A stretch of DNA of 64,000 nt, from NCBI RefSeq assembly GCF_046237015.1, contig NZ_JBJYIN010000005.1, positions 186,001 to 250,000 of the forward strand, given 5' to 3'. The stretch comes from JBJYIN01 sp046237015 (GTDB lineage Bacteria > Pseudomonadota > Gammaproteobacteria > Enterobacterales > Enterobacteriaceae). Positions 51,529 through 60,590 of the stretch are shown here, piece by piece (within the stretch, counting starts at the first letter, position 1; each line of letters opens with the position of its first letter). The translations under genes were made by a program, and so were the position numbers. A model generated the notes under the pieces. The model had not been told where the DNA came from and did no database searches. It saw only the letters and a list, made by a program, of their open reading frames with translations.

Positions 51529-52989
51529 TCACTCACTTATCTGTGGCTGCAACCGGGAGTCAGCCAGTTTGCGTGCCAATTTGCCAATATTGCCAGCGCC
51601 TTGAACCAATATCAGATCGTTACCCCGCACCGCCTGTGACAACAATTCAGGCAGGGTATCCACGTCAGTCACCAAAATGGGATCTATCTTACCCCGACCT
51701 CGTATCGTCCGGCACAACGACCGGCTATCCGCGCCAGGGATCGGCGACTCGCCTGCGGGATAAACATCCAGCATCAACAACACATCGACTTGCGATAACA
51801 CGTGCGCAAAATCGTCATACAAATCGCGAGTTCGTGTATAGCGGTGCGGCTGAAAAATCATCACCAGACGCTTATCCGGCCAGCCAGCTCTTGCCGCTTT
51901 AATTGTCGCATCAACTTCCGTTGGATGATGACCATAATCATCGACCAACATGGCGCTACCGCTTTGTCCATTTACCGTTTCAAGCGCATATTCACCCAGA
52001 AAATCAAATCGACGTCCCGTACCCTGAAAGCGTTCCAGTGCGCGAAGAATAGCCTCGTCATCAATGCCTTCGTCCGTCGCAACCGCGACCGCCGCCGCCG
52101 CATTCAATGCATTGTGACGGCCAGGGGCATTCAATGTGACTTCCAATACCGGCCTATCCAAACGCTCCAGCGTGAAGTGCCCCTGAGCGCCGATCTGTTG
52201 ATAGCCAGAAACACGAATATCCGCATCATCACTAAATCCATAAGTCGTGATATGACGTCCCACCCGAGGCAGGAGTTCCCGAATCACTGGGTCATCAATG
52301 CACATCACGGCCTGACCATAAAACGGCAAATTATGGAGAAAGTTGATGAACGTTTGCTTCAGATTTTCAAAATCGCCCTGATAGGTATCCATGTGGTCAG
52401 CTTCAATATTTGTCACTATCGCGACCATCGGTTGCAAATGCAGGAAAGACGCATCGCTTTCATCCGCTTCCGCGATCAGATAGCGACTCGATCCTAATCG
52501 AGCATGCGTCCCAGCCGCTTTAACCAAGCCACCGTTTACAAACGTTGGATCCAACCCAGCCTCAGCATAAATGCTGGTGACCATTGCCGTTGTCGTCGTC
52601 TTCCCGTGCGTACCGGCAATCGCAATACCGTGGCGAAAACGCATTAATTCCGCCAGCATTTCAGCCCGACGAATCACCGGGATGCGGGCATCATGCGCAG
52701 CAATAATTTCTGGGTTATCCGCAGAAATTGCCGTGGAAACCACCACCACGCTGGCATTCAGGACATTCTCGGCACGATGGTGGAAATAGATATGGGCCCC
52801 CAGTTCAGACAACTGCTGCGTTACCGCATTAGGTGCTAAATCAGAACCGCTGATTTCATAACCTTCATTGGCCAACACTTCGGCGATCCCACCCATGCCG
52901 GCACCACCGATGCCAACAAAGTGAATGTGCCGGACGCGGTGCATCTCGGGCACGATTGAACGTAGTTTCGCCAGTTGTTGAGTATTCAC
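51529..52989 (-). CDS. murC: UDP-N-acetylmuramate--L-alanine ligase
   Basis: 486 residues; adds L-Ala to UDP-MurNAc. Rossmann start HIHFVGIGGAGMGGIAEVL, the ATP loop IAGTHGKTTTTAMV near residue 125, central YLIAEADESDASFLHL, and the C-terminal domain with MLVDDYGHHPTEVDATI and RTRDLYDDFAHVL. About five residues shorter than E. coli MurC. Separated from murG by 69 bp. Confidence 0.97.
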   Translation of the reverse strand: MNTQQLAKLRSIVPEMHRVRHIHFVGIGGAGMGGIAEVLANEGYEISGSDLAPNAVTQQLSELGAHIYFHHRAENVLNASVVVVSTAISADNPEIIAAHDARIPVIRRAEMLAELMRFRHGIAIAGTHGKTTTTAMVTSIYAEAGLDPTFVNGGLVKAAGTHARLGSSRYLIAEADESDASFLHLQPMVAIVTNIEADHMDTYQGDFENLKQTFINFLHNLPFYGQAVMCIDDPVIRELLPRVGRHITTYGFSDDADIRVSGYQQIGAQGHFTLERLDRPVLEVTLNAPGRHNALNAAAAVAVATDEGIDDEAILRALERFQGTGRRFDFLGEYALETVNGQSGSAMLVDDYGHHPTEVDATIKAARAGWPDKRLVMIFQPHRYTRTRDLYDDFAHVLSQVDVLLMLDVYPAGESPIPGADSRSLCRTIRGRGKIDPILVTDVDTLPELLSQAVRGNDLILVQGAGNIGKLARKLADSRLQPQISE

Positions 52990-53058
52990 TTTTTTCTATC
53001 GCTACCTTGTTTCAGTCCGGGCAATGCGATCACCCGATAATTCCGAATAAATGAACCA

Positions 53059-54150
53059 CTACCCGTGAACAACACGGGTAGTTCGATTACTTGCTGCTGC
53101 ACTCACTTCCGCCGCCACACGCTCGGTGGCATCCGGAATCGCAACGGATCGAGCCTGTTGTGCCATTGTCATCAATGTCGCACGATCCCACCCCGCCAAC
53201 GTGGTGCTCACTGCATCAACGTTAAACTGCGGTTGTTCAATAATTTTTGCTGCACCCACTTTTTCCAGCGGTAAAGCGTTCCAGTATTGCTGCCTGTCTT
53301 TGTGCTGAAATGGCACAAAGAGTGCCGGTAATCCCGCGGCTGCAATTTCACTGACGGTTAACGCGCCAGAGCGGCATACCACGACATCGGCCCAAGCGTA
53401 AGCGGCAGCCATATCATCAATAAATTCCGTAATGTTGTGCTGCGATTGCCCAGCCTGTTGGTAAGCCCGTTCAACCTCCGGCTGAGCGCCTTTCCCCACC
53501 TGATGCCAAATCGTGACGCTGTCGCCCAATTTGGCTGCGACACCAGGCAACGTCTGGTTAAGCACCCTCGCCCCCTGGCTTCCTCCAACGACCAATACGC
53601 GAACCGGGCCAATTCGGCCAGCCAAACGTTGTTCGGGAGATGGCAATGCCAGCACATCGGTTCTCACCGGGTTTCCTACGACATCCGCATTCGGAAATGC
53701 ACCAGGAAAGGCCTGTAATACTTTTTTAGCAATGCGTGACAGCCAACGGTTAGTCAGCCCGGCAATACCATTCTGCTCATGCAACACAACCGGGATACCA
53801 CACAGCCATGCCGCCAAACCACCGGGACCGGAAACATATCCCCCCATCCCTAACACAACGTCAGGCTGGTACTCACGCATAATGGCCTTAGCCTGACGAA
53901 CAGCACGGAAAATGCGTAACGGTGCGCTCAACTGCGCCCAAAGCCCTTTTCCTCGCAGACCGGAAATACGGATAAAATCGATCTCAATACCATGTTGAGG
54001 AACCAGATCCGCCTCCATACGATCCGCCGTTCCCAGCCAGCGTACCTGCCAGCCCTGCGCCATCAGATGATGTGCAACCGCCAGCCCAGGGAAAACATGC
54101 CCCCCAGTACCGCCAGCCATCACCATCAAACGCTTGCCTACGCCACTCAT
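53059..54150 (-). CDS. murG: UDP-GlcNAc:lipid I N-acetylglucosaminyltransferase
   Basis: 363 residues; a peripheral membrane GT-B enzyme that converts lipid I to lipid II. N-terminal glycine-rich MVMAGGTGGHVFPGLAVA, PDVVLGMGGYVSGPGGLAAW, then the C-terminal domain VLVVGGSQGARVLNQTLP, DVVVCRSGALTVSEIAAAGLPALFVPFQHKDRQQYWNA. A few residues longer than E. coli MurG at both ends. ATG overlaps the ftsW stop by 4 nt. Confidence 0.97.
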   Translation of the reverse strand: MSGVGKRLMVMAGGTGGHVFPGLAVAHHLMAQGWQVRWLGTADRMEADLVPQHGIEIDFIRISGLRGKGLWAQLSAPLRIFRAVRQAKAIMREYQPDVVLGMGGYVSGPGGLAAWLCGIPVVLHEQNGIAGLTNRWLSRIAKKVLQAFPGAFPNADVVGNPVRTDVLALPSPEQRLAGRIGPVRVLVVGGSQGARVLNQTLPGVAAKLGDSVTIWHQVGKGAQPEVERAYQQAGQSQHNITEFIDDMAAAYAWADVVVCRSGALTVSEIAAAGLPALFVPFQHKDRQQYWNALPLEKVGAAKIIEQPQFNVDAVSTTLAGWDRATLMTMAQQARSVAIPDATERVAAEVSAAASNRTTRVVHG

Positions 54151-55349
54151 CGGGCACTCCTCGTAAACGCCTGCGCTTTTGTCAGCCGCGTTTCAAAATC
54201 AATACGTAACAATAAAACGATGGCCGTCGACATAATCAGCAGGCTGGAACCACCATAACTGATTAACGGCAATGTCAGCCCTTTTGTAGGCAACATACCG
54301 GCCGCCGCGCCGACATTGACCAATGTTTGAAAACTGAACCAGATACCAATAGAGCAGGCCAAGAACCCAGAGAAACGCTGATCAATTTCCAAAGCCCGAC
54401 GCCCAATGGACATCGCACGAAAAGCGACGAAGAATATCATTAACAGCGCTAAAACCACACCGATATAGCCGAGCTCCTCTCCTAAAATGGAGAATATGAA
54501 GTCGGTGTGCGCTTCAGGTAGATACTCCAGCTTCTGCACCGAGTTTCCCAATCCTTGTCCCCACAGTTCACCGCGCCCAAACGCCATCAAAGACTGGGTC
54601 AATTGGTAACCGCTCCCGAAGGCGTCATCCCACGGGTTCAAAAAGGATGTCACACGCCGCATACGATAAGGCTCAGCCACAATCAATAGGCCGACGGCAA
54701 AAATCCCGCTGCCGATAATAGCCAAAAACTGCCACAACTTCGCGCCAGCTAAAAACAGCATTGCCAACGTGGTAACAAACAGAACAACCACCGTACCCAG
54801 ATCGGGTTGCGCCAATAACAGCACCGCTAACACCACCATGACGCCCATCGGTTTACAGAAACCCCAGAAGTTGTTACGAACCTCTTCGACCTTGCGCACC
54901 ATATAACTGGAGATGTAGCAAAACAGCGCCAATTTGGATAATTCTGCAGGTTGAATACGCAATGGCCCCAGAGAAATCCAGCGTGATGCACCGTTTACCG
55001 AACTGCCAACCGCAAGAACAATCAACAGCATGACCAATGATGCTAACAACAGCACAGGGCTGTAACGCTGCCAAATTTCCATTGGGACACGCAGCGTTAT
55101 CAGCGATAACGCAAACGCCAACCCCAGATACAATGCATCACGTTTGGCGAATAAAAAGGGATCGCTGGCAAGACGCTGTCCGACAGGCATTGATGCTGAT
55201 GTCACCATGACAAACCCCGTTACGGCTAGCCCCAGCGTCAGCCATACCAGCGTGCGGTCATAAAGAACGATGCTCAGCTTGTCGCTTTCACGCGTTCCCA
55301 TAACCCAGCTTTTTAGACGCTCGATCAATGCCAGCCCGAAAAACCGCAT
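54147..55349 (-). CDS. ftsW: Septal peptidoglycan glycosyltransferase FtsW
   Basis: 400 residues with about ten membrane segments; a SEDS-family glycosyltransferase that works with FtsI. Hallmarks: ASRWISLGPLRIQPAELSKLALFCYI, LLLAQPDLGTVVVLFVTT, GSGYQLTQSLMAFGRGELWGQGLGNSVQKLEYLPEAHTDFIF and LPLISYGGSSLLIM. The cytoplasmic N terminus is shorter than in E. coli. The ATG shares one base with the murD stop. Confidence 0.97.
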   Translation of the reverse strand: MRFFGLALIERLKSWVMGTRESDKLSIVLYDRTLVWLTLGLAVTGFVMVTSASMPVGQRLASDPFLFAKRDALYLGLAFALSLITLRVPMEIWQRYSPVLLLASLVMLLIVLAVGSSVNGASRWISLGPLRIQPAELSKLALFCYISSYMVRKVEEVRNNFWGFCKPMGVMVVLAVLLLAQPDLGTVVVLFVTTLAMLFLAGAKLWQFLAIIGSGIFAVGLLIVAEPYRMRRVTSFLNPWDDAFGSGYQLTQSLMAFGRGELWGQGLGNSVQKLEYLPEAHTDFIFSILGEELGYIGVVLALLMIFFVAFRAMSIGRRALEIDQRFSGFLACSIGIWFSFQTLVNVGAAAGMLPTKGLTLPLISYGGSSLLIMSTAIVLLLRIDFETRLTKAQAFTRSAR

Positions 55350-56665
55350 CAGCCTAGTTCCTCCGCCAGTTTTGCAAACTCATCACCCCGATGTTCGAAA
55401 CTGCGAAATTGATCGAGGCTGGCACAGGCGGGCGACAACAGCACAAGGTCGCCCGGTTTCACGCGCACAGCAATCAACCTCATCGATTGCTCCATCGTAT
55501 CGGTTTGTTCAGCAATATCAGGACGCAATTCCGCTAATTGCGCGCCATCGCGACCAAAGCAATACAAGCAAATATTATCGCACTGGAAATAACGCAGCAG
55601 CGGCGAAAAATCAGCAGACTTACCGTCACCACCCAAGAGAAGATGTAATGTTCCTTTGACCTGTAGGCCACTAAGTGCGGCCTCCGTACTGCCAACATTG
55701 GTTGCCTTGGAGTCATTTATCCAACGCACACCATTGCGCTCCCACACGAGTTGAAAACGGTGAGGCAACCCGGTAAATGTCGTCAACGCCGTCAAAGCTG
55801 GCGTCCGGGGAATACCAACCGCATCCGCCAACGCCAGAGCTGCCAAGGCGTTAGTATAGTTATGCAGCCCCACCAGTTTGATCTCACTGGTATTCAAGAT
55901 GCGTTCACCTTTGACACGCAACCAGGTTTCACCCTGTTGATGGTTCAAATGATAATCACCGACATCTACGCCAAAACTCCGACAGCGAGCATCTGCGCCT
56001 CGTACGGGCATGGTCAGCGCATCATCCGCATTCACTACGCACACATTCGCATTTTCATAAATACGCAACTTCGCCGCTCGATACTGCTGTAACCCCAAAG
56101 GATAGCGATTGGTATGATCTTCCGTAACATTCAAGATCGTCGCGGCAGCAGCCTGTAGGCTATAGGTTGTCTCTAACTGAAAGCTCGATAATTCAAGCAC
56201 ATAAAGCTGACATTCTTGCCGCAATAATTCCAATGCAGGTAAACCGATATTACCGCCGACACCGATCTGCCACCCAGCGGCACGCGCCATTTCTCCGACC
56301 AGCGTTGTCACCGTACTCTTACCATTAGAACCAGTAATCGCCACAATCGGTACCTGAGCCTCACGACAAAACAGTTCGATATCACCAACAATCTCAATAC
56401 CGGCATCTGCCGCTTCATTCAGAATGGGGGTTGCCAATGCAATGCCTGGGCTCGCCACAATCAGATCGGCGTTCATCAGCCAGTCTTCATTTAGCCCACC
56501 AAGATGACGCTCCACCTCCGACGGCAACTTATCCAGACCGGGTGGACTGATACGGGTATCCACCACGCGTGGCGTAACGCCGCGTGCGAGGAAAAAATCA
56601 ACACAGGAGAGCCCAGTCAGCCCTAACCCGATAATGACCACTTTTTTACCCTGATAGTCCACCAT
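55349..56665 (-). CDS. murD: UDP-N-acetylmuramoylalanine--D-glutamate ligase
   Basis: 438 residues, the E. coli length; adds D-Glu. N-terminal VVIIGLGLTGLSCVDFFLARG, ATP loop AITGSNGKSTVTTLV near residue 110, NVTEDHTNRY, and the C-terminal domain WINDSKATNVGSTEAAL and VLLSPACASLDQFRSFEHRGDEF. Three bp after mraY, one-base overlap with ftsW. Confidence 0.97.
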   Translation of the reverse strand: MVDYQGKKVVIIGLGLTGLSCVDFFLARGVTPRVVDTRISPPGLDKLPSEVERHLGGLNEDWLMNADLIVASPGIALATPILNEAADAGIEIVGDIELFCREAQVPIVAITGSNGKSTVTTLVGEMARAAGWQIGVGGNIGLPALELLRQECQLYVLELSSFQLETTYSLQAAAATILNVTEDHTNRYPLGLQQYRAAKLRIYENANVCVVNADDALTMPVRGADARCRSFGVDVGDYHLNHQQGETWLRVKGERILNTSEIKLVGLHNYTNALAALALADAVGIPRTPALTALTTFTGLPHRFQLVWERNGVRWINDSKATNVGSTEAALSGLQVKGTLHLLLGGDGKSADFSPLLRYFQCDNICLYCFGRDGAQLAELRPDIAEQTDTMEQSMRLIAVRVKPGDLVLLSPACASLDQFRSFEHRGDEFAKLAEELG

Positions 56666-56668
56666 CTT

Positions 56669-57751
56669 TTACCGTACCTTCAGTGTTGCGAGGCCAATAA
56701 GCACCAGCATCAACGAAATAATCCAGAAACGCACAATCACACGCGGTTCCGGCCACCCTTTAAGCTCATAGTGATGATGAATAGGCGCCATGCGAAAAAT
56801 TCGCTGGCCACGCAGTTTAAAGGACCCTACCTGCAAAATGACCGACAGCGTTTCGACAACGAATACGCCACCCATGATTACCAGTAAAAACTCCTGACGT
56901 AACAGGACGGCAATAATGCCTAACGCTCCGCCTAGTGCCAGAGAACCGACATCCCCCATAAAGACCTGTGCCGGATACGTGTTAAACCACAGAAAGCCCA
57001 GCCCGGCCCCCACGATCGCGGTGCACACAATGACTAATTCACTGGCATGGCGGATATACGGAATATGTAGGTAACCCGCAAAATTCATGTTCCCAGTCGC
57101 CCAGGCAACCAAGGCAAACCCCGCAGCAACAAAAACCGTTGGCATAATAGCCAGGCCATCCAAACCATCGGTCAGATTCACGGCATTACTGGTACCGACA
57201 ATGACAAAATAAGCCAATGCGATATAAAGCAACCCCAGTTGCGGCATCACGTCCTTGAAAAACGGCACCACAAGCTGTGTGGCTGGCGTATCTTTACCGA
57301 TCGAATACATGACAAAGGCAACGATCAGCGCGATTACCGACTGCCAGAAATATTTCCAGCGAGCGATCAGTCCTTTCGTGTCTTTACGCACAACTTTGCG
57401 ATAGTCATCAACAAAACCGACCGCGCCATACCCCATCAGGACGAACAGCACACACCAAACATAGGGGTTCCCAAGATTGGCCCACATCAATACCGAAATA
57501 ACGATGGAGGCCAGAATCATCACGCCACCCATCGTCGGTGTACCGCGTTTGCTAAAATGCGACTCCGGCCCCTCATTACGAACAACCTGACCAATTTGCA
57601 AACGCTGTAGCCAAGCGATTAGATGAGGCCCCATCCAGAGGGAAATAACCAATGCGGTCAGCAGGCTGACAATGGCGCGGAACGTCAAATAGGAAAAGAC
57701 GTTAAAGCCGGTATAAAGTTTGGCCAAATGCTCGGCCAGCCACACTAACAT
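56669..57751 (-). CDS. mraY: Phospho-N-acetylmuramoyl-pentapeptide transferase
   Basis: 360 residues, the E. coli length, with about ten membrane segments. It makes lipid I by transferring phospho-MurNAc-pentapeptide to undecaprenyl phosphate. Conserved loops: ISHFSKRGTPTMGGVMI-like segment, FVDDYRKVVRKDTKGL with the metal-binding acids, NAVNLTDGLDGLAIMP, WFNTYPAQVFMGDVGSLALGGALG and MAPIHHHYELKGWPEPRVIVRFW. The start overlaps murF by 7 nt. Confidence 0.98.
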   Translation of the reverse strand: MLVWLAEHLAKLYTGFNVFSYLTFRAIVSLLTALVISLWMGPHLIAWLQRLQIGQVVRNEGPESHFSKRGTPTMGGVMILASIVISVLMWANLGNPYVWCVLFVLMGYGAVGFVDDYRKVVRKDTKGLIARWKYFWQSVIALIVAFVMYSIGKDTPATQLVVPFFKDVMPQLGLLYIALAYFVIVGTSNAVNLTDGLDGLAIMPTVFVAAGFALVAWATGNMNFAGYLHIPYIRHASELVIVCTAIVGAGLGFLWFNTYPAQVFMGDVGSLALGGALGIIAVLLRQEFLLVIMGGVFVVETLSVILQVGSFKLRGQRIFRMAPIHHHYELKGWPEPRVIVRFWIISLMLVLIGLATLKVR

Positions 57752-59106
57752 TTTGCATGCTCCTGTAATGCTTGAACTACCTGCTCCATCGCGGAACTGC
57801 GGGAGCCTTTTATCAATACACTGATGGTCTGGTGCTCAGCCACCAATCTGTTAAGACGAGCCGTCAACGCAGGTTTGTCCTGAAAATGTTCACCATCACC
57901 GCTAGCCCGGCTAATCAATTCACTCAATGTCCCTACGCTTAACACTTTATCGACCCCAGCGACACGTATCGCTTCACCGACCTGGCGATGACATTCGGCG
58001 GCATCATTACCCAACTCACCCATATCACCGACCACCATCACTCGGTAACCGGGCATATCAGAAAGTACCTGGGCCGCCGCCGTCATCGATCCAACATTCG
58101 CGTTGTAGCTGTCATCCAGCACCAATTTGCCGTCCGCCAGAATAATCGGGAACAAACGACCAGGCACCGCCTCAAGCTGCGCCAGACCATGACTCACAGC
58201 CTCAAGTGTCGCGCCAACAGACATCGCCAAGGCAGTGGCGGCCAGCGCATTCGCCACGTTGTGACGTCCCGGTAATGGCAACGTAACAACGGTTTGTCCA
58301 AACGGGGTATGTAAGTTGAATCGCGTCCCCTGAGGTAGCGACTCAACATCGCTGGCAAAAAAATCGACATCACAAGCGGCCTGAGGCGAAAAACGCCACA
58401 CCGTTTTATGATTCAGCGCGGTTTGCCAATGCGGAAAATCATGGCTATCGGTATTAATAATCGCCACGCCATCAGCAGGAAGGCCGGAAAAAATTTCGCC
58501 TTTTGCCTGCGCCACACCCGCCAGAGAACCAAATCCTTCCAGATGTGCGGCCGCAAGGTTATTAACCAATGCACTCTCCGGACGCACCAGATCGACGGTA
58601 TAAGCAATCTCACCAATATGGTTCGCACCTAATTCAATGACTGCAAATTGATGCGCTGACGTCAGACGCAGCAATGTCAACGGCACGCCAATATCATTAT
58701 TGAAGTTACCGGCGGTATAGAGCACATTTCCACATTGCCGCAAAATAGCCGCCGTCATTTCCTTAACGGATGTCTTACCGGAAGAGCCGGTTAATGCCAC
58801 GACGCGAGCCGCCGACTGTTCTCTGACCCAAGCCCCAAGTTTTCCTAAGGCCAAACGCGTGTCCTTCACCAATAACTGGGGAACCTCTACTTGTAAGCGC
58901 TTACTGACCAGCAGAGCCGACGCACCGTTTTTCACTGCGTCTAACGCATAATCGTGGGCATCAAACTTCTCGCCTTTTAACGCAACAAACAGGCAACCAT
59001 GAGACAATTTACGGGTATCCGTCGACACATCGTCAATATCAATGCTCTCACCTATCAATTGAGCACTGAGTACAGAAGTAAGTTGCTGTAGGGACACTCG
59101 AATCAT
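57745..59106 (-). CDS. murF: UDP-N-acetylmuramoyl-tripeptide--D-alanyl-D-alanine ligase
   Basis: 453 residues; adds the D-Ala-D-Ala made by DdlB to the tripeptide. N-terminal substrate domain (ISTDTRKLSHGCLFVALKGEKFDAHDY), ATP loop ALTGSSGKTSVKEM near residue 107, ELGANHIGEI, and the C-terminal LDDSYNANVGSMTAA and VMVVGDMGELG. The start overlaps murE by 4 nt. Confidence 0.97.
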   Translation of the reverse strand: MIRVSLQQLTSVLSAQLIGESIDIDDVSTDTRKLSHGCLFVALKGEKFDAHDYALDAVKNGASALLVSKRLQVEVPQLLVKDTRLALGKLGAWVREQSAARVVALTGSSGKTSVKEMTAAILRQCGNVLYTAGNFNNDIGVPLTLLRLTSAHQFAVIELGANHIGEIAYTVDLVRPESALVNNLAAAHLEGFGSLAGVAQAKGEIFSGLPADGVAIINTDSHDFPHWQTALNHKTVWRFSPQAACDVDFFASDVESLPQGTRFNLHTPFGQTVVTLPLPGRHNVANALAATALAMSVGATLEAVSHGLAQLEAVPGRLFPIILADGKLVLDDSYNANVGSMTAAAQVLSDMPGYRVMVVGDMGELGNDAAECHRQVGEAIRVAGVDKVLSVGTLSELISRASGDGEHFQDKPALTARLNRLVAEHQTISVLIKGSRSSAMEQVVQALQEHAKC

Positions 59107-60590
59107 ACGATCACCCCCAGCAAACGAGCGACGGTGATGCGGTCCGAATAATCCAGACGACGATTGCCGATCAGTTGGTAGTCTTCATGCCCTTTGCCCG
59201 CGACCAGCACCACATCATTTTCTTTTGCCTGCATGATGGCACTGGTTACCGCTTCAGCACGGCCGGAAATTACCTGAGCACGACCGGCATCCAGTAATCC
59301 GGTTAAAATATCCGCCACAATAGCCTGAGGTTCTTCGCTACGCGGATTGTCGTCGGTGACAATCACACGATCGGCTAATTGTTCAGCGATGCCACCCATA
59401 AGTGGGCGCTTACCTTTATCACGATCCCCACCGCAGCCAAATACACACCACAGTTGTCCCTGACAATGCAGGCGTGCAGCCTCAAGCGCCTTTTCCAAGG
59501 CATCCGGCGTATGTGCATAATCGACAACAACCGTCGGTTTACCTTCAGCATGGAACACTTCCATCCGACCACACACTGGCTGCAAATGTGAACCAGCGAC
59601 CATTAATTGGCTGAGCGGGTAGCCAAGCGAGAGCAAGGTCGCCAGCGCCAACAGCATGTTACTGACATTGAACACTCCCATTAACTTGCTCTGAATTTCA
59701 CCGGGTCCCCAGCTTGAATCAAAGCGGATAGTCGCGCCGTTATCGTGATAATCGACTGATGTTGCTTTTAGCCAGCGTCCGCGGCAGCCTGGAACAAGGT
59801 TACTTTCCATTGTCACCGCAACGGCATCAGGCAGTTTGCTCAGCCAGCGGCGTCCAACTTCGTCATCCGCATTGATAATGGCCTGCCCCACATGATGCTC
59901 AGAGAACAACGACCATTTAGCCGCTTCATAGCTTTCCATATCACCATGGTAATCAAGGTGATCTCGGCTTAAGTTAGTGAAAACCGCGGCAGCAAACGGT
60001 AAAGCGGCCACCCGATGCTGGACCAAACCATGAGAAGACACTTCCATCGCCGTAACGGTGGCACCTTGATCAACGAGTTGACTGAGTACCTGCTGCACGT
60101 CCACGGCCGACCCAGTGGTATTTGCTGTTGGCACCACACGTCCCAACAAACCGTTCCCCACCGTGCCCATGACGGCGCTGGTTGCACCCAGAGCCTGGCT
60201 CCACTGCGCCAACAGTTGTGTCGTCGTGGTCTTGCCGTTCGTCCCCGTTACCCCGATCAGTTGCAACTGCTCCGCAGGTTGCCGATAGAAACGACCAGCC
60301 AGCGCGGAAAGACGTTGACTAAGATTGCTCAGATAAACGACTGGCACACCATGCATTTCACGAATGGTGCCATCGCTGGCTTCGCCTTCAGCTTCAGCAA
60401 CAACTGCTGCCACACCTTGCGCGATTGCCTGAGGGATATAACGCCGCCCATCTGCCTGATGGCCAACAACCGCCACAAACAGATCCCCGGCAGCCGCAAC
60501 GCGGCTGTCTAATATCATTTCCCGCAGCACACACGCCGGAGTGTCTTGCACCCACGGCGCTAATAAATCGCGCAAATTACGATCTGCCAC
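59103..60590 (-). CDS. murE: UDP-MurNAc-L-Ala-D-Glu--meso-diaminopimelate ligase
   Basis: 495 residues, the E. coli length. N-terminal domain with ILDSRVAAAGDLFVAVVGHQADG; ATP loop GVTGTNGKTTTTQLL near residue 115; carbamylated-Lys region; and the C-terminal DDNPRSEEP, the D-N-P-R motif that marks meso-DAP rather than lysine as substrate. The start overlaps the ftsI stop by 14 nt. Confidence 0.98.
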   Translation of the reverse strand: MADRNLRDLLAPWVQDTPACVLREMILDSRVAAAGDLFVAVVGHQADGRRYIPQAIAQGVAAVVAEAEGEASDGTIREMHGVPVVYLSNLSQRLSALAGRFYRQPAEQLQLIGVTGTNGKTTTTQLLAQWSQALGATSAVMGTVGNGLLGRVVPTANTTGSAVDVQQVLSQLVDQGATVTAMEVSSHGLVQHRVAALPFAAAVFTNLSRDHLDYHGDMESYEAAKWSLFSEHHVGQAIINADDEVGRRWLSKLPDAVAVTMESNLVPGCRGRWLKATSVDYHDNGATIRFDSSWGPGEIQSKLMGVFNVSNMLLALATLLSLGYPLSQLMVAGSHLQPVCGRMEVFHAEGKPTVVVDYAHTPDALEKALEAARLHCQGQLWCVFGCGGDRDKGKRPLMGGIAEQLADRVIVTDDNPRSEEPQAIVADILTGLLDAGRAQVISGRAEAVTSAIMQAKENDVVLVAGKGHEDYQLIGNRRLDYSDRITVARLLGVIV